Shown here: in pieces, positions 7,312-16,311 of the stretch
Position numbering within the stretch: position 1 is the stretch's first letter
Layout of the letters: each line of letters starts with the position of its first letter
Assembly: GCA_021793215.1 (NCBI GenBank)
Contig: JAJYTE010000006.1
Coordinates: forward strand, 1-64,000
Source of the DNA: Bacillota bacterium
Lineage (GTDB): Bacteria; Bacillota; Sulfobacillia; JAJZYS01; JAJYTV01
DNA: 64,000 nt
Reading direction: 5' to 3'
Made by a program: the position numbers and the translations under genes
Notes under the pieces: generated by a model
Databases searched by the model: none
What the model saw: the letters and a program-made list of their open reading frames with translations, nothing else
Told to the model about the DNA's origin: nothing

Positions 7312-7517
7312 CGCGACTCCACCTGCGGCGCCTTGGCGCGCGGCACGCCGCGACCGAGTCGCCAGAGTCCATCACCGATCACGATACCTCCCGCGAGCCA
7401 TAGCACGTGCAGTGCGTAGTGCCACGTGGGGTGGGGGTCTGCGACCGTCGCGAGCCGGTTCCAATCGGCCGCGGCAAGCATCAGCGCCCCGAGGGCGATG
7501 CGCAGGATCGCCGCCAT
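7308..7517 (-). CDS. Small membrane protein, unknown function
   Basis: This 69-residue protein starts at the ATG at 7517 behind an aggaggg site with 8-nt spacing. It has two predicted membrane segments (about 3-18 and 32-50) and a basic C-terminus. Its final codons overlap the next gene by 4 nt, so the two are translationally coupled. The segment WHYALHVLW carries two histidines, as does the neighbour. No family recognised. The pair is divergent from the germination operon, with a 214-nt space between. Confidence 0.6.
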   Translation of the reverse strand: MAAILRIALGALMLAAADWNRLATVADPHPTWHYALHVLWLAGGIVIGDGLWRLGRGVPRAKAPQVESR

Positions 7518-7731
7518 GGATGCATCCCTCCTGTGGCGCAAGGATTGCCAGAGATCACCCGCGACATGCAGACGTTGCCAATGTGCGGGCAGGCGTGCCC
7601 CGCACGCGAGGCGGCCGCGCGATGTTGGCAAGAAGGTCCATGCGGGCAGGCGAGAGTTCCCGCGCCGTCCAGGAGATGCTCAAGGCGTAGGGCGCCGCGG
7701 CGCCTGGCGCGCGGCGCATAGAAGGTGCCCG

Positions 7732-9339
7732 GTGCTCGCAAGTCTACATCTGGGGGTGCGGGCCACGAGCAAGCTGGAGGCGATCGGCGACATCGAGCAG
7801 CGCGGCAGCCGACTCGCGGGTCTGCTCGACGCCATGGTGGACCCTGTGGGCGACGAGATCTCTTCGGACATCCAGAAGGTGCAGGAGCGCCTCGCAGCCC
7901 TGTACCTCGACTCGTTCCCGACGGTCACGCGCCAACTGAAGGCGTTCGGCCGGAGCGCGTTGATGCTGTTCGAGGGCGGCGTCGTCCAGCGCGGCCAAGT
8001 GGACCGCGACATCATCAGGCCGCTGCAGCGCGGAGGCGGGACGCCACCGCAGGGTATGCAGGAGATCGCGCAGAGGGTGCTTCCGACGCTCGTCGCGAAG
8101 CCGATCACGAAGTGGAGTGAGGTGGAGTCGCACTACGAGGACGGCCACCTGATCCTCTTCGTCGACGGCATCGCGGGCGCGATCGCAATCGACCAGAAGA
8201 AGATCCCGGTGCGCACGCCGAGCGCGCCGAAGTCCGAGAACGCAGTGCGCGGACCGCAGATCGGGTTCATCGAGGACCTCAAGAGCAACCTCGCGCTGCT
8301 GCGCGACCGCGTGCGCACGCACCGGATGAAGGTGCAGAATTTCCAGGTCGGGGCGCTCACCCGCACGCACGTGGCGGTCATGTACATCGACGGCATGGCG
8401 AAACCAAAGGACGTCGCGACCGTGATGGACACGGTCCAGTCCGCCCAGCCGCAGGACCTGCAGCTGATCTCCTCGATCACGGGGCTGCTGGAGCAGCGCC
8501 CGTTCTCGATCTTCCCGCAGGTCCGCATGACGGAGCGGGTCGACGAGGCTGCGCGTGCCGTGCTGCAGGGACGCCTTCTGATCATGATGCACGGCGACCC
8601 GACCTGCGCCATCTACCCTTCGACGCTCGGCGACTTCTACCGCACCATGCAGGACTACATGATGACCTTCTGGGAGTCGAGCTACATCCGGCTCATCCGG
8701 TCGATCGCCGTGCTCGTCTCCCTCTTCCTGCCGGCACTCTACGTCGCCCTCACCACCATCAACCCCGACCTTCTGCCGACGCGGCTCATGATCGTCGTCG
8801 CCGGCTCACGCGAGGGCGTGCCGTTCTCGCCGCTCGTCGAGGTCATCATCATGTTCCTGATCATCGAGTTCCTGCGCGAGGCGGCGCTGCGCATGCCTGC
8901 GCAGATGACCTCGACGCTCGGCACCGTCGGCGCCATCGTCGTCGGCACGGCGCTCGTGAAGGCGGGGATCGTCTCGGATCTGATGATCGTCATCGCGACC
9001 GTGACTGCCGTCGCCGCCTTCACCGCGCCGTCCTTCGAGATCACGTCGGTCTGGCGCATCCTGATGTGGCCGATGGCCATGATCGGCGCGGTCTACGGAG
9101 TCGTCGGCATCGTCGTGCTCGCCTTCATCGTGCTTGCGTCGCTCGCGTCCCTGGAGGTGGGCGGAAGGCCGTACCTCGATCCGCTGGTGCCGGCGAGCGG
9201 AAGTTCCGTGCGCGATACCATCCTTCGGCTGCCGATGCGCGCGCTGAGCCCCGCGGATCAAGGTCATGGCCCGCTCCCGCTGATCACGCGCTTCTTCCGG
9301 CGCGCGATGACGCGTCACCCGCGCGGTGGACTTCGGTGA
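7732..9339 (+). CDS. gerA: Spore germination protein, GerA family (A subunit)
   Basis: This 535-residue protein has a soluble N-terminal domain of roughly 250-300 residues, followed by about five to six membrane segments between about 315 and 485. Characteristic GerA-family blocks are visible, including HGDPTC, LRLIRSIAVLVSLFLPALYVA-like wording and the REAALRMP segment. GerA-type proteins form the inner-membrane germinant receptor with GerB and GerC and likely make an oligomeric ion channel. The GTG at 7732 follows gaaggtg; a GTG at 7756 is an alternative. It is the first gene of a gerA-gerC-gerB operon with 4-nt overlaps, which is strong evidence of an endospore former. Confidence 0.92.
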   Translation: MLASLHLGVRATSKLEAIGDIEQRGSRLAGLLDAMVDPVGDEISSDIQKVQERLAALYLDSFPTVTRQLKAFGRSALMLFEGGVVQRGQVDRDIIRPLQRGGGTPPQGMQEIAQRVLPTLVAKPITKWSEVESHYEDGHLILFVDGIAGAIAIDQKKIPVRTPSAPKSENAVRGPQIGFIEDLKSNLALLRDRVRTHRMKVQNFQVGALTRTHVAVMYIDGMAKPKDVATVMDTVQSAQPQDLQLISSITGLLEQRPFSIFPQVRMTERVDEAARAVLQGRLLIMMHGDPTCAIYPSTLGDFYRTMQDYMMTFWESSYIRLIRSIAVLVSLFLPALYVALTTINPDLLPTRLMIVVAGSREGVPFSPLVEVIIMFLIIEFLREAALRMPAQMTSTLGTVGAIVVGTALVKAGIVSDLMIVIATVTAVAAFTAPSFEITSVWRILMWPMAMIGAVYGVVGIVVLAFIVLASLASLEVGGRPYLDPLVPASGSSVRDTILRLPMRALSPADQGHGPLPLITRFFRRAMTRHPRGGLR

Positions 9340-10448
9340 GGCGCGTCCTCGCCGCCGCGCTCGCCATCCTGCCGCTTCTCACGGGATGCGGCAACGCCAC
9401 GTCGATCGACACGCGCGCCCTCGTCGTGGGCATCGCAGTAGACAAGGGGCAAAAGGCGGGGGAACTGCGCTACACATTCCAGGTCCCGAGCCCGCAGGCC
9501 CTCGGCGGGGGCGGGGGCGGCAGCGGCAGCGGCGGCAACAAGTTCTACTACCCGACCGCCGAGGCGCCGAGCCTCGCGTCGGCGATCTCCCTCGTCGAGG
9601 ACCGCACGAGCCGCGACATCTACCTCGGCCAGCTGAAGATCGTTCTGCTCGCGCTGGACCTGCCCCCGGCGCAACGCGACGAGTTCCTGCGCGAGGAGCA
9701 GCGCCTCGGCGAGGTCGACCACACCGAGTGGTTCGCCTTCACGAAACCCAGCGCGGCGACGGTGCTCTCGCCGCCGCCCAACCAGGAGCAACTGCCCTCG
9801 CTCTACTACTCCGTCCACTTCAACTGCAGAGCATGCCAGTCGACGTCGATGGGCGTCGAGGCGTGGAAGCTCGATCGCGACCAGATGGAACCCGGACACT
9901 CGGCATCCCTTCCGATCATCGACATCACGGACGGGCAGTACAGCATCGCCACGCTCGGCACCTACAATCCGGGTCAGGCCACCGTCGTCTTCAACGTGTC
10001 CGAGTCGGCGTACATCATGCTGGCGCTGGGCGAGATGCACAAGGGCGTCATCGAGCCCACGACGCCCCTCGGCCTCGCGGTCGTGCGCAGCCTGGGCGCC
10101 AGGACGAACCGCCGGGGGCGGGTGGACAGCCAGGGCAGGGTGCACCTCACGCTCAAGGTGAAGATGGGCGGCACGATCGCCGAGGCCCCGCACCAGGCGG
10201 ACCGCATCACGCCGGAGATCAGCCAGATGGTTTCCCAGGCGACGTCGGATGTGATCCGCACCGGGCTGGAGGAGGTCGTGCGCAAGGCGCAGGTGCACGG
10301 CGTCGATCCCTTCCGCTTCGGCCAGGCGATGTACCGGCAGAATCCGGCGGCGGTCTCGCGCCTCGGCAGTTGGCCCCAGGCGTTCTCGAAGGCCGTCGTG
10401 GAGGTCAGCGTACAGGTCGGCACCCTGCGCCAGGGCATCACCGTATGA
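9336..10448 (+). CDS. gerC: Spore germination lipoprotein, Ger(x)C family
   Basis: This 370-residue protein starts at a GTG overlapping the gerA stop. The signal peptide ends in the lipobox LLTGC, so Cys19 or so would be lipidated and the protein anchored outside the inner membrane of the spore. The Ger(x)C fold follows, with blocks such as TRALVVGIAVDKG and the C-terminal SWPQAFSKAVVEVSV. A glycine/serine-rich run at about residues 61-70 is an unusual flexible insertion. It overlaps gerB by 4 nt. Confidence 0.92.
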   Translation: MRRVLAAALAILPLLTGCGNATSIDTRALVVGIAVDKGQKAGELRYTFQVPSPQALGGGGGGSGSGGNKFYYPTAEAPSLASAISLVEDRTSRDIYLGQLKIVLLALDLPPAQRDEFLREEQRLGEVDHTEWFAFTKPSAATVLSPPPNQEQLPSLYYSVHFNCRACQSTSMGVEAWKLDRDQMEPGHSASLPIIDITDGQYSIATLGTYNPGQATVVFNVSESAYIMLALGEMHKGVIEPTTPLGLAVVRSLGARTNRRGRVDSQGRVHLTLKVKMGGTIAEAPHQADRITPEISQMVSQATSDVIRTGLEEVVRKAQVHGVDPFRFGQAMYRQNPAAVSRLGSWPQAFSKAVVEVSVQVGTLRQGITV

Positions 10449-11551
10449 TCCGCGACCGTGGTCGGCGCGTCTCCCCCCTGGAGTCGGTCGTCTTCACGAC
10501 GGCGGCCACCTTCGCGGCGGGCATCTTCATCGCACCGCGCATCCTGGTGGCCGATGCCGGCCGGTCGGCGGGCATCGCACTCGTCACGCTGTACGTTCTG
10601 GCGGTAGTCTGGGCGACGGTGTTGGCACGCTCGGCAGCGCACCTTCCGAACCGTGCGCCCGGGGTCACGCTGGTGCAGCGCCTGCCGATCCTCGGGTACC
10701 CCTGGCTCGCCGCGGTCGCGATCGCGGAGCTCGTGATAGCGAGTGGCGGTCTCGCGGCCTACCAGGACATGATCACCGCGGTGGAGCTGCCCAACTTCTC
10801 GATTCTCTCTGTGACCGTGCTGTTCGCCGTGGGGGCATGGACGGCCGCGCGCCACCGCATGCAAGGGCTCTCGCGCGTCGTTCTGGTGTTCTTCACGTTC
10901 TTCACGGCGCTGGTGCTGCTCAGCCTCCTCCTCCTCCTGACGCGAGCCGAGGAGATGCACACACTCCTTCCGACCACCCATCTTTCCCTCTCCGGCATCG
11001 CGACGGCGGACGTGGATACCCTCTTCCTCTTCAGCGGCTTGGGCACGCTGGCGCTCACCCTTCCGTACCATGTGCGCAGCGAGTCCGGCCTGCCGCACAT
11101 CGCGACCGGCGTCGCCGTGACGGGCGCTCTCACGCTGCTCGCCTTCGTCGCGACGGTCGCCACGATCGGTCCGGACTTCGTGCTCGCCAACACCTGGCCG
11201 CTCGTCACCGCGCTCCGCACGCTGGTGCTGCGCAACTTCTTCCTCGACCGCTTCGGCCTCGTCGTGGTCTTCTCTTGGAGCGCGATCACGCTTTGCTTCC
11301 TCGCGATCCATGTCTGGGCGGCCGGCGAGGCGATCTGCCAGATGGTCGCCGACGAGCGCGGGCGCGGCTGGTGGACGCTCGGCGGCATGATCATCGTCGT
11401 GGGCGTCGTCGTGGTGGGGATGGGTCCGGTGCACGAGGAGACGATAGCGCGCTCCGTCGAGGGACCGGCCGCGCTGGGGCTCGCACTCGGCTGGCTTCTG
11501 GTGACGATGGGCCTCGCGTGGGGCCGCAAGCTCCACGCGGCGCCGCAGTGA
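10445..11551 (+). CDS. gerB: Spore germination permease, GerB/endospore permease family
   Basis: This 368-residue integral membrane protein has about ten hydrophobic segments, related to amino-acid/polyamine/organocation transporters. In the germinant receptor this subunit binds the small-molecule germinant. The ATG at 10445 overlaps the gerC stop (ATGA). Gene order A-C-B is a common variant. The germinant cannot be predicted. Confidence 0.9.
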   Translation: MIRDRGRRVSPLESVVFTTAATFAAGIFIAPRILVADAGRSAGIALVTLYVLAVVWATVLARSAAHLPNRAPGVTLVQRLPILGYPWLAAVAIAELVIASGGLAAYQDMITAVELPNFSILSVTVLFAVGAWTAARHRMQGLSRVVLVFFTFFTALVLLSLLLLLTRAEEMHTLLPTTHLSLSGIATADVDTLFLFSGLGTLALTLPYHVRSESGLPHIATGVAVTGALTLLAFVATVATIGPDFVLANTWPLVTALRTLVLRNFFLDRFGLVVVFSWSAITLCFLAIHVWAAGEAICQMVADERGRGWWTLGGMIIVVGVVVVGMGPVHEETIARSVEGPAALGLALGWLLVTMGLAWGRKLHAAPQ

Positions 11552-11591
11552 GGTGCGCGTCCGCCCCCGCCGCGCTGCGCGGCGAGGTCTC

Positions 11592-12632
11592 GTGTCCGGT
11601 GGCGCGATGATCGTCTGGCGACCGCTGCGCGGCCTTGCGTGGCGCCTCCTGCCGCAGGCGAAAGCGGCCGTCGCGGCGGGTCTCTCCTGGTGGCTGTCGC
11701 AGCTGCTGTTCGGCAGCCGCCAGCCATACTTCGCGCCACTGGCCGCGATCCTGACGATGCAGGTGACCGTCTCGGACTCCGTCACGTTCGGCGGCCAGCG
11801 CATCCTCGGCGTGATCGGCGGTGTCGCGGTCAGCCTCGCCGCGGCGCACTGGCTTCATCCCAGCGCGCTCGGCGTCGCCCTCCTTGTGTTCGTAGGCATG
11901 GGGATCGCGTCGGTCGTCGGACTCGCAAACCTCGCGGTGGCGCAGGTCGGCATCTCCGGGCTCCTCGTGCTCGCGCTGGGCAACCGGCCGGAGTACGCCG
12001 CGGCGCGGCTCGTCGAGACGGTGCTCGGCGCGCTGATCGCCGTGCTCGTGCAGGCGTTCCTGGTGCCGCAGGACCCGATCCCGGCCGCCCGAAACGCTGT
12101 CGCCGGACTCGCTGCGGAGATCGCGGCAACGCTGCGCCACCTCTCGGACCACCAGAAGGCGGTCGACCCAGCGCAGCTCGGCCGCCGCGCCGAGGCGGCG
12201 CAAGCGGCCGTGGGACTCGCGCGGCGCAGCCTTCGCTACAGCCCGCTCCTGCGCAGGCGGCGCCGCGACGCATCCGATCTGCGCGCGGCGATCGATGCGC
12301 TCGAGGTGGCTGCGGACGCCGCGCGGGGCATCGCCGCGAGCCTCGGCGCTCTGCGCGAGCAGGGCGGCGCGAGCGCGGCGGTGCCTTTGCTGACGTCGGC
12401 CGCCGATGCGGTCGGGGCACTCGGCGAGTACGTGGAGCGCCCGAGCGCGCAGGGGGCCGCGCGCTTCGCCGCTGCGGGGCACAAGCTGCTTCGCGCCGGC
12501 CAGCTCGGGCTGCGCCTGCTCTCCGCGCCGCGGCGGGCCGAAGTGCGCAGGCAGATCGGCGCCGTACTGTGGGAGATCGAGCGGCTGCGGCGCGGCCTCG
12601 GACGCGCCAGGCGGCGGCTGGGACGCGCGTAG
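11592..12632 (+). CDS. FUSC/aromatic acid exporter-like membrane protein
   Basis: The protein has an N-terminal membrane domain with about five to six segments (first 150 residues), including the family-like phrase QPYFAPLAAILTMQV, followed by a long Ala/Arg-rich helical cytosolic domain. This matches FUSC/DUF939-type proteins, which are proposed exporters of aromatic or other small acids. The GTG at 11592 has cgaggt just upstream; an in-frame GTG at 11553 and ATG at 11607 are alternatives. It follows gerB by about 40 nt but need not be functionally linked to germination. Confidence 0.75.
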   Translation: MSGGAMIVWRPLRGLAWRLLPQAKAAVAAGLSWWLSQLLFGSRQPYFAPLAAILTMQVTVSDSVTFGGQRILGVIGGVAVSLAAAHWLHPSALGVALLVFVGMGIASVVGLANLAVAQVGISGLLVLALGNRPEYAAARLVETVLGALIAVLVQAFLVPQDPIPAARNAVAGLAAEIAATLRHLSDHQKAVDPAQLGRRAEAAQAAVGLARRSLRYSPLLRRRRRDASDLRAAIDALEVAADAARGIAASLGALREQGGASAAVPLLTSAADAVGALGEYVERPSAQGAARFAAAGHKLLRAGQLGLRLLSAPRRAEVRRQIGAVLWEIERLRRGLGRARRRLGRA

Positions 12633-12694
12633 GCTGGTCGCTGCGGCGAAGATGCCCATTGCCTCCCGCTGCGCTGCGCGCTATCGTAGAGTCA

Positions 12695-12708
12695 ACCGAC
12701 TGGTCGGT
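12695..12708. promoter_or_regulatory. TetR-type operator palindrome
   Basis: The 14-bp perfect palindrome ACCGAC-TG-GTCGGT ends 17 nt before the TetR-gene ATG. It resembles operators of TetR-family regulators of acyl-CoA metabolism in other GC-rich bacteria. Its place suggests autoregulation and control of the whole downstream beta-oxidation operon. Confidence 0.7.
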
Positions 12709-12725
12709 CGAAGGGGTGGCAGCCG

Positions 12726-13313
12726 ATGGAACGGCCGCAGGAGATCCTCAACGCCGCAGCGGACCTCTTCCATCACCGCGGCTACCACGCGACGACGGTC
12801 GAGGACATCGCGGCTGCCGTGGGACTCAAGAAAGGCAGTCTGTACCACTACATCACGGGGAAGGAGCTCCTGCTGAAGACGCTGGCCGAGCAGACGATCC
12901 AAGGCTACCTCGAGGATGCCGAGCGGATCGCGAAGGGCGAAGGCACGGCGTCGGAACGCCTCGCGCGCGTCATCGAAGCGCATGTGCGCAGGCTTTGCGC
13001 CGAACCGGAGCGCGTCACCGTGCTCGTTCGCGAATCGCACTACGTGCCCGAGTCGCTGGCGAGCGACGTGCGGGGGCGCACGCGCCGCTACTCGCACCTG
13101 CTTTCCGACCTGATCGCGCAGGGCATACGCGCTGGCGAGTTCGAGGACGCCGATCCCGGCGTCGCGGGCCTGATGCTGCTCGGCGCGCTCAACTGGGCCC
13201 ATCGCTGGTACCAGCCCGACGGAAGGTTCAGCCCGGAGGAGATCGGCAAACAGTTCTCGCAGCTATTCCTGCGCGGACTGCGAAGGAGGGTCCGGGACGA
13301 TGTATCGCTTTGA
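12726..13313 (+). CDS. TetR-family regulator of the beta-oxidation operon
   Basis: This 195-residue protein has an N-terminal TetR helix-turn-helix (residues 5-50, with TVEDIAAAVGLKKGSLYHYI) and an all-helical ligand domain. It is first in an 11-kb fatty-acid degradation gene run and overlaps the next gene by 14 nt. By position it resembles FadR/PsrA-type TetR regulators that release DNA on binding long-chain acyl-CoA; the ligand is inferred. A palindromic operator at 12695-12708 lies between promoter and start. Confidence 0.88.
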   Translation: MERPQEILNAAADLFHHRGYHATTVEDIAAAVGLKKGSLYHYITGKELLLKTLAEQTIQGYLEDAERIAKGEGTASERLARVIEAHVRRLCAEPERVTVLVRESHYVPESLASDVRGRTRRYSHLLSDLIAQGIRAGEFEDADPGVAGLMLLGALNWAHRWYQPDGRFSPEEIGKQFSQLFLRGLRRRVRDDVSL

Positions 13314-14337
13314 CTGGGATGACGACAGTCGCGCGGTCGCGGAACTGGCGCGCGACTTCGGCCGCAGCGCGGCCGCGGCGGAGCGCGAGGCGGCCGACGC
13401 CGGTGCGGTGCCTGAAACGCTTTCGCGCCAGGCGGAGGAATTGGGACTTTTGGATTTGATTCGCAGCGCGGACGACGGCGGACTCGGGCTCGGCGCACTC
13501 GCGGCGGGCCATGCGGTCTCGGCGCTCGTCGCCGAGGCGCCGACGATCGGCACGAGCCTGCTGCTCCCGGGCGTCGGGTCCGTCTTCGGCGCGCCGCGCG
13601 GCGCTCTCTTCGCCGACGGCGGCGCTGGCGCGGGGGGCTATCGCCGTCCCGAGGGCGTGCGCTTTTCGAACGGCACCGCGACGGGCCGCATCGGCTTCGC
13701 CGCATCGCCGACGAGCCCGCAGGAGGGCTTCCTGGTCGCGGCCTCAGACGCCGGCGACCGCCTCGTAAGGGTGGCGGGCGCCGCGCTTGAACTCCAGGAC
13801 GCGCCATCGATGGGACTCACGGCGATGCGCCGGGTGGGCGGACCTGTCGACGGCGCGGCGGAGGACCTTCAGGCCTTCGACGCTCGTGCGCGCCAGGCGC
13901 TATTCCTTGCGTTCGCGCCCTTCTTCCACGGCTACGGCCGAGCGGCGCTGAACTACGCCCGCACGTACGCGGCCGGCCGCAAGGCGTTCGGCAAGGTGAT
14001 CGGCGGATTCCAGGCAATCGGATTCCTGCTCGCCGACGTCGTGATGGAGGTCGAGGCGGCCGAACTGCTCTGGCAGGAGGCCGCATGGCGCGCGGAGCAG
14101 GGCGAGGAAGCGTTCCGCTTCGCGGCGGAGGCGCTGCGCGCCGCGAAGGACGCCGCGTACTTCGCCGCCAACAGCTGCGTCGGGGTACTCGGTGGCCACG
14201 GCTTCGTGGACGACCACCCGGCGGAGCGCTGGCTGCGCGACGTCGAGACGCTCTCTGCGCTGACGGGCAATCGCGCCGCGCTCGGCCAGAGCACTCTAGA
14301 CCCTTCGCACTCCGAGGAGGCGCACGGCGTTGCCTGA
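13300..14337 (+). CDS. Acyl-CoA dehydrogenase-like subunit lacking the catalytic Glu
   Basis: This 345-residue protein has an ACAD-like helical N-terminus, a degenerate middle beta domain, and a C-terminal domain with the FAD-contact motifs RKAFGKVIGGFQAIGF and GVLGGHGF. Where ACADs have the catalytic EGT motif it reads L-T-G-N, so the usual base is absent. Its partner gene at 14330 has the opposite set of motifs. Heteromeric acyl-CoA dehydrogenases with complementary subunits are known from mycobacterial FadE/ChsE enzymes, and I infer the same here. The ATG at 13300 has gaaggagg upstream and overlaps the regulator gene. Confidence 0.82.
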   Translation: MYRFDWDDDSRAVAELARDFGRSAAAAEREAADAGAVPETLSRQAEELGLLDLIRSADDGGLGLGALAAGHAVSALVAEAPTIGTSLLLPGVGSVFGAPRGALFADGGAGAGGYRRPEGVRFSNGTATGRIGFAASPTSPQEGFLVAASDAGDRLVRVAGAALELQDAPSMGLTAMRRVGGPVDGAAEDLQAFDARARQALFLAFAPFFHGYGRAALNYARTYAAGRKAFGKVIGGFQAIGFLLADVVMEVEAAELLWQEAAWRAEQGEEAFRFAAEALRAAKDAAYFAANSCVGVLGGHGFVDDHPAERWLRDVETLSALTGNRAALGQSTLDPSHSEEAHGVA

Positions 14338-15541
14338 CTTTCACGAGACGGACCAGGAGAAGACGGTCCGGGCGTACCTCAACTACTTCGCCCGCAGCGA
14401 GATCCGGCCCCGGTCGCTCGAGGCCGACCGGATCGAGGACATCCAGCCGGAGTTCTACCAGGCGGTGCAGCGCAGCGGCATCTCGATGGAGATGATGCCG
14501 CGGAGTCCTGGCGGTTCGCGCGATGGCGCCGGGGCGCACGAGCGCACGACGCTGCGCCTCTCGGTGCTCGCGTCGGAGGAGCTCTCGTGGGGTGACGCGT
14601 CGTTCCTGCTCTCGCTGCCCGGACCGGGGCTCGGCGGACCCCCGGTGAGCTTCATCGGCACGAAGGAGCAGCGCGATCGCTTCTTCGCCGTGTTCAAGGA
14701 CACCGAGCGGCCGCACTTCGGTGCATACGCGCTCACCGAGCCCGAGGCGGGATCCGACGTCGCGGCGATCCGCACGAGCTGTGAGGAGGTGCCTGGAGGG
14801 TACCGCCTGAACGGCACGAAGACATTCATCACGAACGGCGGGCGCGCCGACTGGGTCGTCGTGTTCGCGACGATCGACCCGTCGCTCGGGCGTGCGGGCC
14901 ACCGCACCTTCGTCGTCGAGCGCGGCACGCCCGGATTCAGCGTCGGGCGGCACCACAAGAAGCTCGGACTGCGGGCGAACGACACCTCGGAGCTCGTCTT
15001 CGCCGATTGTTTCGTTCCGGAGGAGAACCTGCTCGGGGGGCGCGCCCACTACGAGCAGAGCAAGGAAGGCTTCAAGGTCGCGATGCAGACCTTCGATGCG
15101 ACGCGGCCGCTCGTCGCGGCGATGGCGGTGGGAATCGCGCGCGCCGCTGCGGAGCGGGCCCGCGAGCTGGTCGAGGAGCGTTACGTGCTGGCGCGGCCCC
15201 TGCCGCGCTACCGCGCGCTGCGGGAGGCCCTCGACGACATGGACCGACGCGTTCGGGCGGCGCGCCTTCTGACCTGGAAGTCCGCCTTCCTCGCGGACGT
15301 TCGCGAGCCGCAGAGCCGCGCTGCGTCGATGGCCAAGGCGTACACCGGCAAAGAAGCCGTGCTGATCTGCCGCGAGGCCCTGGAACTGACGGCGGAGTCC
15401 GGCGAGGCGCCGGACCCGTTCCTGGAGAAATGGTTCCGTGACATCCGCGTCTTCGACATCTTCGAGGGGACGGCGCAGGTGCAAAGGCTCGTGATCGCGC
15501 GCCGGCTCTTCGAGGAAATCGGTGCCAAGGTGGGACTCTGA
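14330..15541 (+). CDS. Acyl-CoA dehydrogenase, catalytic subunit
   Basis: This 403-residue protein has a full middle beta domain (LTEPEAGSDVAAIRT, KTFITNGGRADWVVVFA) and the C-terminal FEGTAQVQRL block with the catalytic Glu. It lacks the R-x-x-FG-x-x-x-x-FQ and Q-x-x-GG-x-G motifs of the FAD-binding dimer partner, which are present in the protein encoded just upstream. The TTG start at 14330 overlaps the upstream stop by 8 nt and has gaggagg 9 nt upstream. It catalyses the first oxidation of beta-oxidation, passing electrons to ETF encoded directly downstream. Confidence 0.88.
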   Translation: MPDFHETDQEKTVRAYLNYFARSEIRPRSLEADRIEDIQPEFYQAVQRSGISMEMMPRSPGGSRDGAGAHERTTLRLSVLASEELSWGDASFLLSLPGPGLGGPPVSFIGTKEQRDRFFAVFKDTERPHFGAYALTEPEAGSDVAAIRTSCEEVPGGYRLNGTKTFITNGGRADWVVVFATIDPSLGRAGHRTFVVERGTPGFSVGRHHKKLGLRANDTSELVFADCFVPEENLLGGRAHYEQSKEGFKVAMQTFDATRPLVAAMAVGIARAAAERARELVEERYVLARPLPRYRALREALDDMDRRVRAARLLTWKSAFLADVREPQSRAASMAKAYTGKEAVLICREALELTAESGEAPDPFLEKWFRDIRVFDIFEGTAQVQRLVIARRLFEEIGAKVGL

Positions 15542-16311
15542 TGCGCGTGATCGCGTTCGTGAAGTCGATCCTCGACCCGGAGGCGCCGCCTGGCGCCATC
15601 CGGTTCGATTCCGGTCGGGCGCAGGGAGACGTCGGCCAGGTGCTCGGCCCCTACGAGGGCAACGCGCTCGAACTCGCGGCGCAGATCGCCGAGGGGTCCG
15701 GCGGCGCGTTCGTGGCCATCGCGCTGGGCGGCAAGGAGCAGGAGACGGCGCTGCGGAAGGCGCTCGCCCTGGGCGCGACGTCGGCGGTTCGCGTGGAGCG
15801 CGAGGAGGGCTTCCACGACCCCCTCGCGACGGCCCGCGAGATGCAGGCGGCCGCCGAGGCTGCAGGAGGCGCAGACGTCTACGTCTTCGGCCGGCAGGCG
15901 GGCGACTGGGACCAGGCCGTGACAGCGGGGCTGTTCGCGGGTCTTGCGGGCCTGCCGCTCGTTCCGATCGTACAGGGCGCCGAGGTGCGCGGCGCGGCGC
16001 TTTCGGTGCGCCGCGAGATCCAGGGCGGCTACGAGGAGGGCGAGATCTCGCCTCCTTGCGTTCTTTCCGCCTCGAACGGCCCCGGAACGCTCCTGCGCCT
16101 GCCGAAGGTGAAGGACGTGATGATGGCCAACCGCAAGCCGATCGAGGTGCGCCCCGCGATCTCGCCAAGCGGCGGGTTCAAGGTTTCAGACCTGCGCGCC
16201 AACGCGGCGAGCCGGGCCGGCAGGCGCATCGAGGGAGATCTCAAGTCCCAGGCCGAGGCGTTGGCGCAGGACCTGCGCCGCGTCATCCCGGGCATCGGAG
16301 GTGGTGCGTGA
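15541..16311 (+). CDS. etfB: Electron transfer flavoprotein, beta subunit
   Basis: This 256-residue protein has the ETF beta fold: MRVIAFVKSILDP at the start, the nucleotide-binding region DVYVFGRQAGDWDQ, and the recognition-loop region near LRLPKVKDVMMANRKPIE, which contacts acyl-CoA dehydrogenases. It accepts electrons from the ACAD pair and, with EtfA, delivers them to the membrane oxidoreductase at 17223. Start ATG overlaps the upstream TGA by one base. Confidence 0.92.
   Translation: MRVIAFVKSILDPEAPPGAIRFDSGRAQGDVGQVLGPYEGNALELAAQIAEGSGGAFVAIALGGKEQETALRKALALGATSAVRVEREEGFHDPLATAREMQAAAEAAGGADVYVFGRQAGDWDQAVTAGLFAGLAGLPLVPIVQGAEVRGAALSVRREIQGGYEEGEISPPCVLSASNGPGTLLRLPKVKDVMMANRKPIEVRPAISPSGGFKVSDLRANAASRAGRRIEGDLKSQAEALAQDLRRVIPGIGGGA

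Noticed and set aside
7622-7690. Short frame before gerA
   Set aside because: No ribosome site, no recognised pattern, and it overlaps the likely gerA promoter region.
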